From positions 10,806 through 74,805 of the forward strand of contig MPNW01000654.1 of NCBI GenBank assembly GCA_011800805.1: a stretch of 64,000 nucleotides of DNA, written 5' to 3'. The notes under the pieces are model-generated. The model made no database searches. It had not been told where the DNA came from and saw nothing but the letters and a program-made list of their open reading frames with translations. The stretch's first letter is position 1; every line of letters begins with the position of its first letter. Origin of the DNA: Hirudo medicinalis. Taxonomy: Eukaryota > Annelida > Clitellata > Hirudinida > Hirudinidae. Both the position numbers and the translations under genes were made by a program. Of this stretch, positions 33,950 to 46,250 are shown in pieces.

Positions 33950-34696
33950 GTCTGCAACTGCAACTTGCACCCGACAAATGTTAGGTTTTCTCTGTGACTT
34001 AACACAGTAAGCAGATGTTCATGAAGGGCAAAACTCTGCAGAACGTTGATAGCATTAGGGATCTCAGATGGCTCCCTGCCCAAGGTTTGATTCTCACATC
34101 GAAGCCATCACTCGTAAAGCTGCTGTCACGGATGATTCGAACATCTTTTTCTTCCAAAGACAAGGATATTTTAAAGCTTGCATTCTGCACTTATATCAGG
34201 CCAATTCTCGAATATTCCTCATCATCCTGGAATCCACACCACTAACATCTAGTCGATCAAAACTGTAAGCATTCAAAAATGATTCACAAAATCAATTTCA
34301 TCCTTGGGTTCACATCCATATATGAAAGACTCAAGCTTCTCAATCTTCAAACATTGAAAAAACGCGGCCTCTTGGCTGATTTATTCTCTGCTACAAAATA
34401 CTAAATGGATTTACAACCCTTCTTTGAAATATTCCCTATTTATCCAGGACTCAAGCACGAGAGGACACAACTTTAAACTTCGATTCAGTGCATTCTACAC
34501 AGACAGTGTCAAATTTTCTTTTTGTAATAGAATTGTCAGACCTTGGAACGCATTACCTGTTGAAATTGTTAATTCATCCAGCACTTTAATGCTTTAAAAC
34601 GCGACTTTGACTTCAGTAGATGTCTGACGTACGTTTTAAACGTATTAAACATTGCTTTGATGCGATGTTGTTTGCAATGGAAATATTTGTTTTAGA
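33950..34696 (+). mobile_element. Decayed non-LTR retrotransposon, C-terminal RT region
   Basis: Three frames together give the order typical of CR1/L2-like ORF2 ends: SHIEAITRKA, KDKDILKLAFCTYIRPILEY, SSSSWNPH, YERLKLLNLQTLKKRGLLAD, FKLRFSAFYTDSVKFSFCN, RIVRPWNALPVEIVNSSS. Multiple frameshifts and stops show it is dead. It belongs to a different lineage from the copies at the window start, judging by the divergent motifs. Confidence 0.8.
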
Positions 34697-34927
34697 AAGA
34701 GCTGAATGCAACTCAAATATTTATTGCAATTAAATTTTGAATTAATTCTAAAACTAGAAAGTGTAAATATAATTTTGGTCTTAAAATATCTCTCTGACAT
34801 TAACACTTACTCGAGAACGTTCGCGAATTTTTTAGTTCTTGTACAGTTCGTTTATATAGCACAGCGTCAGAGGCGCTTCTTGTTAACCATTTACAAAGCG
34901 CTCCTTCACAAAGGCGCTTGCGACAGT

Positions 34928-35012
34928 GCAGGCTGGGTTTCGAACACGAACCATTAAGACTATGTTGCTATTACCGCCGTACGAAGGAACGCAGCCCATT
35001 CGGCCAGCCTGC
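34928..35012 (-). repeat. tRNA-Leu-like element, pseudo-tRNA or SINE head (85 nt)
   Basis: On the minus strand the 85-nt unit starts GCAGGCT and ends AGCCTGC, a perfect 7-bp acceptor-like stem. It has TGGCCGAATGGGCTGCGTTC as a D-arm/A box (compare tRNA-Leu TGGCCGAGTGG...GCTGCGTTC) and GTTCGAAAC as a B box. The length fits a long-variable-arm tRNA. The T stem is poorly paired and the D loop is short, so a tRNA-derived SINE or pseudo-tRNA is more likely than a working gene. Confidence 0.45.
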
Positions 35013-36987
35013 ATGCCATTTATTGTAATTATGTTTATCATTTGCAAAATACAAACTTAAGGCCAATGAATGAAATAATATCGAAAGTTCACATGGTAAA
35101 CCTACCTTTGAAGTCTCTGATAATCTTTTCTCATCAAACAATGAACTTGAATGAAAGTTTATCAAATCTTTGCAACAACATTCCAATCCTTATTTTAGGA
35201 AATATTAACCTTCAAATAAGAGCTTAGACACCATCAGTTTGGCTTAGTAAAGGGATTGCTATTTTTGCATTTTTATTTGATGTACAATCTGCAATTTTTA
35301 AGATTTTTTTTTATCTGAAACGAAATCGGCACATAACATCGTCATTGCAAATGCACATGTTGAGCTTGGAATCTTTTCAGATGTCCTGGATAAAGTAAAA
35401 GACTGAAGAATGTGATGTTTTCCCGTTTTTTTTTTGCGAAACATCTATCTAGTACACTAATCATCTAGCTTTAGCTATTGCACATATAAAACGGACGTTG
35501 ATAAACAATTTAATTCATTTTTTATTTAATGTTTTTGATATCCGATGTGCATCGATATATTTTCAAGTATTCTAATGTAAATATTATAATTTATATATGC
35601 TCGAAGTACTTTTGAAGCATCTTCTTATCGACAAATAATTGCTTATTAAAACTAATTGAGGATGCTTTAGATTTTCTTTTCTTGAGTTGAAAGAAGAAAA
35701 TCCAACTAAAAATACATTTTCAAATTAATTCGATTTGTATGAATATTTATTGTTCTTTGTACATTTCAGGGTAAAGCAGGTATTTCATATTTTGTTCAAA
35801 TGAGGTTATGTTAATATTATTCTCGATAAAATACTTACTTAATTACTGAACTCCCTGAAAAATGAGATCAATGAAAGATTCTATTGAATTACATTCGACA
35901 TTCCTGTCATGAAAGTTGACATTTGCCGAATAAATGCCAAGCATCAACACAAACATCTTCTGAGTCAAGTAATTGAGACAAACGGACATTTACCAAGAAT
36001 ATTATAAACTAAATTTGCTAAAATAATACTTTTAATTGCTCTTAAATTTTAACTCAGAGAATTAAATGAAAACTTGTTTGTGGAAGTTTAAAATGTGGGG
36101 GGGATGTGAAAACAACAATCCATAGCCAATCAGAGACGAGATAAATGTCAATAGTAGCATGGAAATAGCAATAATAATGATGATGGTGACGGTAATTGAT
36201 ATCATGATAGTAACATGACCTGTCATGTTATCTTTAAACATTAACCATTGCTCTTTTTTAGAATTCCATAATTTCACATCGGAATTTCGATCAGCAATCT
36301 TTAACATTTTAAGGTCTTGGAAATATTTTATATTTCAGTATCATGGTTTATCATGTTAATGATGACGCCATAACTGGACCATGAAACAATGAAGATCACA
36401 TGACTGCGCAACAACACCTCATTGGTGACCTTTGAACTTCCAGCTTCTCATGCATTAACTCTCTCCAGGTTAGCCATCAAATAAACACATCTTCCCCTCC
36501 GTCGAGAAATATTTGTTTGCGAAGATAAACTATAAATAAATACTTGTTACCAATGGTTTCATACTGAGTTAATTATATCATTAACATAATAATGTAATGT
36601 AATTAACACCATGCAGTCTACAAGCGCATCCAGAATTCAGCATGCCAGTTGCGCTTCTACATCAACTCGTGAGTCAAAAGAATCCTTCCATGAAGAAATA
36701 CATTTTATGTAGGATCAAAGTAATCATCGACGCTTTCTTGACTCAGACTACCGGTGTTCAAAACCTGGTGTCTCCCACAAATAGGACCAAGACAGTGGAT
36801 GGAGATGAGTAGAAAGATTTGCAATGCACGCATCAACAGCTCAGAGTTTGGGAGGCATGCCTGTGTGGAAGCATGCAGTCTGCAGATGCTATAGAAGTTG
36901 CTGCTCTTATCAATTAACTTCAATAGTTACTCGTGAGGAGGAGAGGCTGCGTTGCTACAGGTTGTTTTACTTGGGCTCCCAACAATC
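35013..36987. other. Intergenic upstream of the HSPA12-like gene
   Basis: Mostly AT-rich. The only frame of note is a small membrane-type ORF at 36062-36307 (minus), listed separately. It should include the HSPA12 promoter. No heat-shock-element array (repeated nGAAn) was recognised. Confidence 0.4.
36062..36307 (-). CDS. Possible 81-residue single-pass membrane micropeptide (uncertain)
   Basis: A complete ATG-to-stop frame with a hydrophilic N-terminus (MLKIADRNSDVKLWNSKK), a long hydrophobic stretch at about residues 32-66 (ISITVTIIIIIAISMLLL and following) and a short polar tail. It could encode a small integral membrane protein. The hydrophobic part overlaps ATG/ATA-rich DNA that would give Ile/Met runs by chance, and no homologue or splice context supports it. 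Confidence 0.2.
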   Translation of the reverse strand: MLKIADRNSDVKLWNSKKEQWLMFKDNMTGHVTIMISITVTIIIIIAISMLLLTFISSLIGYGLLFSHPPHILNFHKQVFI

Positions 36988-38752
36988 ATGGATAACGGTT
37001 TTGATAGCGCAGGTGAGATTCCAGATATTATTATTATGAAATTATTTATGTTCCTACTTTCAACGTCAATGATTCCTCGCCAGTGCATTAAGCTTGCTTC
37101 CCTTTTGATAACATTCATTTCTTACTTTGTTGACGGCCACATCTTTTTGCTTATTAAATTTTTAAACATTGATTAAATTAATGAATTAAATTTATTGAGG
37201 AATTAAAAATTAATTAAATTTAAAACTTAACATTCGCGATATAAACTTGAACGAAAAGTTAGCTAGTTTACTTATGCGTAAGATAAACAATCAATTTGTT
37301 TAATCAGGAAATAAATTAATTGCCACCCATAAATTATTTCAAACATCGTTTAAGCAGGATGTGAAACCAAAACGCATAATATTCCAGAAGTAGTTTAAAA
37401 CATGCGCCAATGAAAATTTAATTAGGTTGTGCCCCGGTGGAAGAAGAGCTAATAGTACCAGAAAAAAAGGCAGAAAGACCGAAGTTTTTGCCGAAGTTCA
37501 ACGAGGACAAATGTTCATTGATGATGGTAACGTCAGACGAGTTCAAGAAGATTCTTCAGAAGAATCAGGATGAAATGAGGGATGACGTAGAGGAGAAAGT
37601 CGATGACGAGACAAACGGAGTAGTGGAAGAAGTCGAGAGATGTGAAATCGTTACTAAGACATCTGCTACTCCTACAAACATTTTGAGAGAAGTTATCGAA
37701 GAACTTATTGTCCCCATAAAAGTCCAAAGACAATACGAAACTCCAAACTTGCAAAACGACTCCATGGAGGCTCCAGTGTTGGAGGAAGAAACAACGTTTG
37801 AAGAGCAACAAACACAAACCTTCGCCTCTCCTCAGAAGTCCACCGATCAACTCGATGATTCCCCATCTTCACAAAAATCCCCGAAACACAAAAACCTGAA
37901 CCTCCCGAACTTCTCAAACTTTTTCAAGAAGAAACTTCCTCATCACTCTAAGTCGAGTTCAGAAAAACTCGACGACCCAAAAGAATCGGAGACACCCCTC
38001 AACACCAGTAAAGACGAAAGTGCAAAAAAAATCCCCAAACCTTCGTTTTTCCAGCGCATGAGTTTTGGAAAAGGCAAAAAAACAAAAAAAAGCAACGATC
38101 AAAACAATTTTCAGAACGGAAATTCCGCTGGTAACTGACTGGTTATACCCTTGGTTAAACACTTCTTTAATACTTCTCACGTTTCTCATTGTCGATTTAA
38201 GATCCCACTGAAGAGGCTGCAGTTGATAACACAGCAGAATACGCAGCCGAGGCTGATAAGGTGGATAAATTGGAAAAGCAAGCAAACAAGGATGAATGGT
38301 CCAACATGACCGCCCATTATGCCGTGGGTCAGTACCTGGACCCATGCGAGATAAAGCCAAATTCAACTCAAAACTCAGTGGTGGTAGCCATTGATTTCGG
38401 TGAGTCCTAACTTCTCATCAATTAATCTGCAATTAATAATAATAATAATAATATTAATAATAACAATAATATTAATAATAATTCATTTGCGTGACTCCTT
38501 ATGCATAGTATCAGAGGCGCAATTGTATATTTACACAATCTCAAACGCGAGAAGTTTTCACTGATAACGCCTTAACGACTTTAAACATTCATTTGAATAA
38601 CTAGTTATTATTTAGTTAGTTATCTATGCCGATAAATTCTGTAATTTATATCTTATCTTTGGAAGGTCGAGTGCACATCGCTCAAAGTTGTTGCACGTAT
38701 TGCAGATATAAACAAGTTGTGCTCTTTCTAAGTCTCGCTGAGAAGAATTCAC

Positions 38753-38792
<40 letters not shown>

Positions 38793-40801
38793 TTATCATC
38801 ACCCTCTGCACGTCACATGTGTCTCTCGAAACTCTGAAAGTAAAAACAAAGGCGATCTAGTCTCTCCTAAAATTAGGCATGCCTTCGTACATCCAGAACA
38901 TCAATTCAAAGTTCAAAGTTTTTATTCCAAGTCAAACTTTCTAATCAAACGCCAGCGAAGCAAATTAAGCTTCAAAACTTCAAATCAATAACGATAAATA
39001 TAATAATCAATAACGATAAATATAATAATCAATAACGATAACGATGCAGAGTTTGATTAGAGTGGCTTGTGTTCAACAGAACTTCAAGACCAATAGCAAT
39101 AGCAATAGCAATGGCAATGGCAATGGCAATGGCAATGGCAATGGTAATGGTAATAGTATTAGTTAATGATGTAAGAAACTTCGCTTAGTGGTTTATTTGA
39201 TCTCAATGTGAACTTTGAGCTGTTTCTGGACCAAAATGATGCGTAGAGGTGATAAAGTTTAATCGACAGGACGAGATATTTTCAATCGAAACAAGGATGA
39301 ATCAACTAGAGTAGTCATGACAACGTAGCAATGGATTCAGAGGCTGATGAATATGGATTGTTTGTGAGAAGACATAAAAGTGGTATCTCTTGAGAATGGT
39401 TTCTCGAGCTATAATAAGAATAACGAATTCAATCTCACAAGAATAACAATCCTTAAAGCATGAAAGAGTAATGAAATACCAAGTGCAGCATTCATCCAAT
39501 TACACCACTTAAAATAGAGGCTTTGAGGCTGAGTAACAGTCATAAATCAGTACGATTTACGAGATGAATAAATGCATCCCAATGAATGTTGCTTTTATTT
39601 CAAGCAACAGCCGTGCATAAAGCAATCAACCAAGTCCATTTTCAACTCATATCACTGGCTGGCACATAAGCTTAATAGTGATGGTCCTACGTGCATGCTT
39701 GTCCGGACCACGCCTGGTATTACAGATTGCGGTAATGGAGACCATTAGCAGCTTTTAAAGTTAATTATCATCAACGCTTGTTATCAGAGTGTTTGAGTAT
39801 TTAAATACTCGTGAAAGTCGCTAACCTCGAAAGCCCGCCGAACCAAAAACCCTCAAAGTTAACAAAATAGATTTTACAACTCAAAGAGTAAATTCATTAT
39901 TTTAAGCGCTCACAAAAGTCCAAATTAATGTGTATTAAAATAATTGAAACAATAAAAATCATTTCCACAAATCCAAGGTACTGCATTCAGTGGTTATGCG
40001 TACAGTTTCCTGGACGATCCCAACCAAACCATCCACATGATGGGCAAGTGGGAGAACGGAGATCCCGGTGTCATCAACCAGAAGACACCAACCACCCTGC
40101 TCCTCACACCCAAAGGGGAGTTCAATTCCTTTGGTTTCACAGCAAGAAACAACTACCAGGACTTGAGTCCCGAAGAAGCAACAGAATGGATGCTTTTTGA
40201 TCACTTCAAGATGTCTCTTTACAAGGCTAATGTTGGTGCCTATTATATAATTTATTATTTATTCATAAACATTTATTTACATATTCATACCTCTGCACGT
40301 GACCTGTGACTTAGTTTATATGGCACAGCCCCCACACATGAATTAGTTATTCTTATTACAATTTCAATCAAAATTATAATTAGTTGTCATCTGTTCAGTT
40401 AGCAAAGGAATTGTTAAATTTAATTGCAATACATTATTTTTGTGTGAAAATATTTGAATTTAAGTTTTTACAAATTAAAAAGAGCAAGCAAGAGATTTAA
40501 CAGATGGAGCTGGAAACAAACATAAAGCAGCTGTTATAATTTTTTTTTAATTATTTCAAAAGTGAGCAGAGGACAAGTGCCTCAAAGGCAAACAAACAAG
40601 AAATTTTTTATGAGAGGTGTGACATGTCATTTGTACAAAAGAAAGGGAGTAAGATCGTGTCCATTGATGAGGCAGGTGAATCGACTGTATGTTGTCGATG
40701 AAACGACGTTCTTGGGGAGAGTTCCAAATTTTGATTACGCGATTAGTGAAAAAGTATTTCGTACGATCTATTGAGCAAAAGTCGGGCCTAGATTTAAACT
40801 G

Positions 40802-40892
<91 letters not shown>

Positions 40893-40979
40893 NGCCTCAT
40901 TTGGTAGACTTTGTAATATCGGCCAAGTGAGTCTTGAACGTTGATTGATATCACTAACAATTTTATTTCATACTTACAC

Positions 40980-41017
<38 letters not shown>

Positions 41018-44000
41018 GCAGAAGTATCATTTAAAATTCAATCGTCTTAATTATTATAACCATTACTAGCACACCATCATCTCATCTGTGAATGAATCAT
41101 CACTCGACATCAAACATGTCTTCAACCGAAAGCTAAAAATAAGTCATTATTCTAGCACAAATTTTGAGCAAAATTGTTTTAAATTATGTCGCTAAATAAA
41201 GTGTCCATCTTTATTTCAAGAGTTGCAACATGAACACCACCATAGAGGCTGTCAATGGCAAGAAATACTCGGCATTCCAAGCCATTTCCATGACCTTGAC
41301 CTTCTTCAAAGAGCATGCCATCAGAGAATTGAGCGTCCAGACGGGAAGTCAGCTGGAAAACGAGGATATATTGTGGGTGCTCACCGTTCCCGCCATCTGG
41401 AGTTCGCCTGCCAAGCAATTCATGAGGCTGGCTGCATATCAGGTGAATGGAATGCAATATTGGAAATATTAATTCTGCAAATTATTTCCAAATAATTAAA
41501 TAAAATATAGTTCTTAAACCTAATATTTTTTATTTTTTAACGTTATTCAGTAAAAATATTCAAAAATTAAAAAAACTAACCAAAATATTTGAATAATACA
41601 TGGTTAAATGTAATATTATTATTACTAATATTAATTAATTACCAGCACGGGCGAACCCTCGCTGGATGACACAATGAACAATGTGAAAAGCAAGCAAAAA
41701 TCAAAAAGCAAAGCAACAAAACAACAACATATCCACAAAATCAAATGATAAGTTCTGTCACAAAAAATTATTTATAAGGAGTTTAAAGTTGGATGTGTTC
41801 TCAGCCTTCACCAGGGAGTTCCAAATATAAATGGCTTAAAAGTTAAAAATATGTACCACATTATTACTGGAAAACAATTTTCTATAATCCCTATGGGCCT
41901 ACATTGAAGTTGACGATTTCAGGTCATTCATATATTAATATTCGTACAGGTAAATGCATAAATTAAAAGTTGAGTGGACCGAACAACTCATAAAGCCATT
42001 CAACTGTCAGCAACAACTTGCAACACACTGCAATCAAGTTCAAACTATAAATAACCCCTCAATGATAAAAACGTCTTAAGGCTTCACTCAATTAAGCTGG
42101 CATTTTGGATTGTGATTTGATGGTGTGGAACTCACCAGTTGTGACATTGCATGATATGTCACGGACACTAATTGTGCAACCAAAGTTTTATTCTTTAAGT
42201 AATCCACTGAATAAATCCATTAATGTTCTGTTTGATAATTAAATAGCAAGCTGCACGTTACAATTTAAAGTGTTAAAATGTTTAAACAATAAAAGTTAAC
42301 TTTAATTCCCAAATTTGCTGACAGGCAGGCATGGCGAGTCCTAGCAGAGCAAACAAATTAATCGTGGCCTTGGAACCAGAAGCTGCAGCAATCCACATTT
42401 GTAGGCTGAGAAAACATCAGCTGGTCTCTGATAGGCCGGTCCTTTTTGACTTCCACAAGTTCAAGGTCTCCAGGGAACCAGTTGTAGAGCACAAATTGAT
42501 TGAAGAATTCAAAAAGAGTAATGTGCTTTAAATAATTTGATTTAAGAAATTATAGGACTATAATAATAATTACAATTGCAATTATTTAGCTCTATCACCA
42601 GAGTTTATGCAAAACAGAAATATATGTCATTTCAAAATGACACCATCTCAACTTATGAGAAGTTATAAGTTTATTAGGGAGTCGTGTTGTTAAGAGAATG
42701 CGACCAGATGTTTTAACAAATTATTCATTGTCATTCGTAGATGATTTAATTCAACATGAAATTAACATAATTTATTAATAACCATGCAGAATGTCGATAC
42801 ATCATTCTGGACTGCGGAGGTGGTACAGTGGACATAACAGTGCACGAGATGGACTCAGAAACTGGACTCATCCATGAACTTCAAGCTGCTAGTGGTGGAC
42901 CTTATGGAGCATCAAGTTAGCTTCAATACATTTGCATTACTTAAGTCTGTCTGATTATGTTTTTTGCCGAATTACCAGCTGAATGTTTAATCACATATTC
43001 ACATAATATTCATCAAAATTCATAATGTCACGATTCACTTGCCTCAACCCTTGATAATACACTTTTTATTTTCATGATCATTAAAAGTTTTTAAAGCGCA
43101 TTCCGACGGAAAGGCTAATTTTAAATTATTCATTTCAGAAGATAATTTGAAAATAATTATCAATAAATAACAATTATTAAATAATTCACAATTATCTTCC
43201 CCAAGAATAATTAAGCTAATGAAATAAGTCATTATTTAATAATGTTCTTGAGGAACTAATAGATGATATATTTAGACTTATTGTGCTAAATTTTATTTAA
43301 ATGCTTTTTGTTGGCTTTGACAGTAAAACAAATTTCTTGAAAGATATTCATAGCTAATAACAAGCACACAAATTCTCCATTTCCATAAAATTGATGTCAT
43401 TAATAATAACAATGATGATGTTGTTGTTGATAAATAATAATACTAAACAATAATAGGCTGACCTCTCTCACATTTATTGCCATCCATCACACTCCCATCC
43501 ACTCATTAACCTAGTTTCTCATATTAACAAAACTCAGATGGTTTGATTCTGCTTTCCACATTTACAAACTGAAAGAATCTGCTTTTAAAATAAGTTAATG
43601 GTTACAAATGTTTTCATATTTGATTCTCATAAACGTCTTGGTTATTTATTTAATTCGCATGATTCAATTCAAAAATGTTTTACATCTCTCATTCATTTGA
43701 AACTTAATTAATTAAAAATGAAATGTTTTAATATTGATAAAAATTTGATAAAAATCTATGAGTTTATGATATTTACTGTGTATCATTTTATAGTGACAAT
43801 ATTGGCAATTGAATGATCCAAAAATTTTCAATTCCTTTGCTGCCAAAACAATCTAATAAACCATTTTAGACCCCTGCAATCAAACATGATTACTTGGCTC
43901 CAGTTGATGAAAACAACGGACTTTTGCATCGGCGCATATGTGGAAGTATTAATGTACAAACATCGACAACATGACTTGACCAAGCTTAAATTAACTTATG

Positions 44001-45673
44001 CTTAACTTAGGAAGAATATGATTGGATCAATGTTCATAATGCATTTCTTGCTTATGTTCTCTTACAGATATTTTACTTAGAATTGAATTTCATTATTTCT
44101 TTATAAAGCCCATTTGTTTTAGATATCGATCTGGAGTTTAGGCTCCTTCTCTGCAAGATTTTTGGAAAAGAATTCATCGAGTCTTTCCAACTGAATTGCC
44201 CCAATGGCTGGATAAGTCTGATGATGTTTTTCGAATCTCGCAAGAGGGCAGCTGATCCCTTGAAGCCATCTTCGCTCAATGTTGCCTTCCCATTTTCATT
44301 CTTGGAACACTTTCGTAAAACACAGGTAACCTCGTCAATTGATATTAAGAATAAATAATTTATTGTTTATATGCTTTAAGATACTTTTACTATTCTGTCA
44401 CTCCTTGGCCATTTCAATTTCTGCCATTCAGTATGTCCTGGCATCTTAGCAGACAATAAGTTAATCAACAAGCATTTATAAAAAAAATATGTCTTTAACA
44501 CCTTTGCCGAAGAGGCTAACGAGGCTTGTCTGATCGCTCTACTATTTGTGCATTCAAATCTATTTAATAACAATCCATTGATAAATTGCCATGTCAAAAA
44601 AAGTGGACAGATTTTTATGTAAAGAATTTATTTGAATATCTTTAGAGACTCAAAGGAATTTTAAGAGAGTCATATTTCAATTCCTATTGCTTTTGCTGCA
44701 TTTGAACAGGGATCAACTGTTGAGCAAGCAATCAAGGATTATGGAGATAGCGAGATCCAATGGTCCCCTCAAGGAATGCTCAAATTGTCTCAACAATCAA
44801 TGCAGAAACTCTTTAAACCATGCACTGAGAAGATCGGAGAATGCATTGCAAACATCATAAAGAATGTTGAAGGTTGGTTAAATGACATACATTTGCAATT
44901 AACTACCAAGTATTAAACATTTAATTTTACTATTAGACCCAAAAACATTGTTTATACAACATTCTTGGTCCAATTTAAGGAATCCAATATGTATTCATGG
45001 TTGGAGGACTATCAGAATCTCCAGTACTTCAACATGAAATAAGATCTCTTTGCTCTGACTTGTGTGGTCCATCTGTTAAAGTCATCATTCCACAAGAAGC
45101 CAGTTTAGCTGTTGTCAAAGGTCAATAAAATTCGATTTTTAACTGATTTTAATCGTTACTAACGAACTGAATAAGTTTTTAAGACATTTTGATATTACAG
45201 GGGCTGTCAGTTTCGGTTTGTATCCAGAAATCTTGACAGCCAGAAGAAGTAGGATGACATACGGAGCCGCAGTCTTAAACATCTACGATCCCAGCAAACA
45301 TCCTCAGGCAAAAATGGTAAAGAAAGAAGATAAAACTTGGTGCAAGGATGTCTTCGATGTTTTCGTCAGGGCAGAGGAACTCATAAACTGTGGTCACGTG
45401 GTTGAAAGATCGTATGTTACCGCCGATCCAAAGCAGACGAAAATGTTCGTCGGAATTTATTGCTCTGCAAACCAACACCCGGCTTACGTTACCGACTCTG
45501 ATGTGACCAAATGTGCTAACATCTGCCTCGACCTGAAACCACCCTCTGAGGAAATAAACCAGAGGTTCATTCGAGTACGCATGGAGTTCGCTGCCACCGA
45601 AATCAAAGTTACGGCAGTAGATGCCTCCTCAGGACAGCATGTTGACTCGAGTATCGACTTTTTAAATTTTTAG
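36988..45673 (+). CDS. HSPA12: HSPA12-like atypical Hsp70 with long N-terminal extension
   Basis: Member of the divergent Hsp70 ATPase family HSPA12A/B. Eleven GT-AG exons in phase: 36988-37012, 37426-38130, 38202-38399, 39978-40231, 41221-41442, 42325-42517, 42790-42915, 44123-44325, 44710-44872, 44980-45120 and 45201-45673; 900 residues against about 675-690 in vertebrates. The first ~300 residues are acidic, Ser/Lys-rich and probably disordered. The ATPase core then has [19 protein letters not shown] (phosphate 1), [37 protein letters not shown] (phosphate 2, DCGGG for the usual DSGGG) and [14 protein letters not shown] (adenosine motif). It ends MTYGAAVLN...WCKDVFD...DSSIDFLNF as in the family. 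No canonical Hsp70 peptide-binding domain is present, normal for HSPA12. Introns 3, 4 and 7 are large and repeat-bearing. Confidence 0.94.
38752..39160. repeat. Cluster of simple and short tandem repeats in HSPA12 intron 3
   Basis: (TC)n at about 38752-38793, a 22-bp unit (ATAACGATAAATATAATAATCA) repeated about 2.5 times at 38985-39045, then a hexamer run (CAATGG/CAATAG) at about 39088-39158. Between the last two lies one copy of the dispersed CAGAGTTTGATTAGA repeat (39032-39075). Confidence 0.8.
40556..40801 (-). mobile_element. Non-LTR retrotransposon C-terminal fragment
   Basis: The minus frame includes [17 protein letters not shown], matching the conserved YFF.NRV...WN.LP end motif of CR1/L2-like polyproteins. 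It lies in HSPA12 intron 4 next to an (ATT)n run. The rest of the element is absent, so it is 5'-truncated and dead. Confidence 0.65.
40803..41018. repeat. (ATT)n microsatellites with assembly gap
   Basis: About 90 bp of ATT at 40803-40892, a single N at 40893, then unique sequence and a shorter ATT run at about 40982-41018. They lie within HSPA12 intron 4. The N marks an unresolved repeat length. Confidence 0.9.
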
Positions 45674-46250
45674 AAGAAAAGCATTAGAGGTGCTCTTGCT
45701 TGTTACGCTCGCTCAAACAATCAATGCTTCGATTGCCATTTACAACAACATTAAGTTAAGCCTGTGTATTGATAGCTTTATGTGGAGTTTTACGCTTTCT
45801 CGGAGAGTCAGTTTTGGTATAATATGTTATAATATATTAATTTGTTTATGTGATTTCTATGCATCAGGTGTCATTTATTGCCAAGCTTTAGCCTGAAAAT
45901 GCTTCATCTCTGACAATAATATTTCGTCGGGCAAGAAGACGTGTGCTCTTTATCGCAGACCAACTTCTGGAAGAATATGGCTAATTGTTACAAGAGTCTG
46001 ATGTCTAAGCTGTAATTTCTTTGAAGTTTACCTTAAAAGGTTTTCTTATCAGTTCAATTAAGGGTAAAATTTGCATAATCTTCGTCATCCTCTACCAATT
46101 AGCTTGTAATTAATTAGTCATCGAATATTTCATGCGAATATGATACGGTCTGTGTTTAAGCATCTCTTAGAGGTATATCGATAGAGATGAGAAATTTAGT
46201 AAGAATGGAATAAATAATCAAAATATATTTAAAAAACAAACGGCCGCTTA
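45674..46250. other. Convergent 3' region between HSPA12 and TTLL3
   Basis: Probable 3' UTRs of both genes. AATAAA at 46209-46214 on the plus strand is a candidate poly-A signal for HSPA12 and sits only about 37 bp before the TTLL3 stop codon on the other strand, so the two transcripts may overlap. Confidence 0.45.

Noticed and set aside
35013..36987. Heat-shock promoter elements upstream of the HSPA12-like gene
   Set aside because: No convincing array of alternating nGAAn units. HSPA12 genes are not generally heat-inducible, and isolated GAA/TTC triplets are expected by chance.
39088..39158. Regular short repeats that might suggest an array such as CRISPR
   Set aside because: Simple hexamer microsatellite without spacers, in an animal intron.
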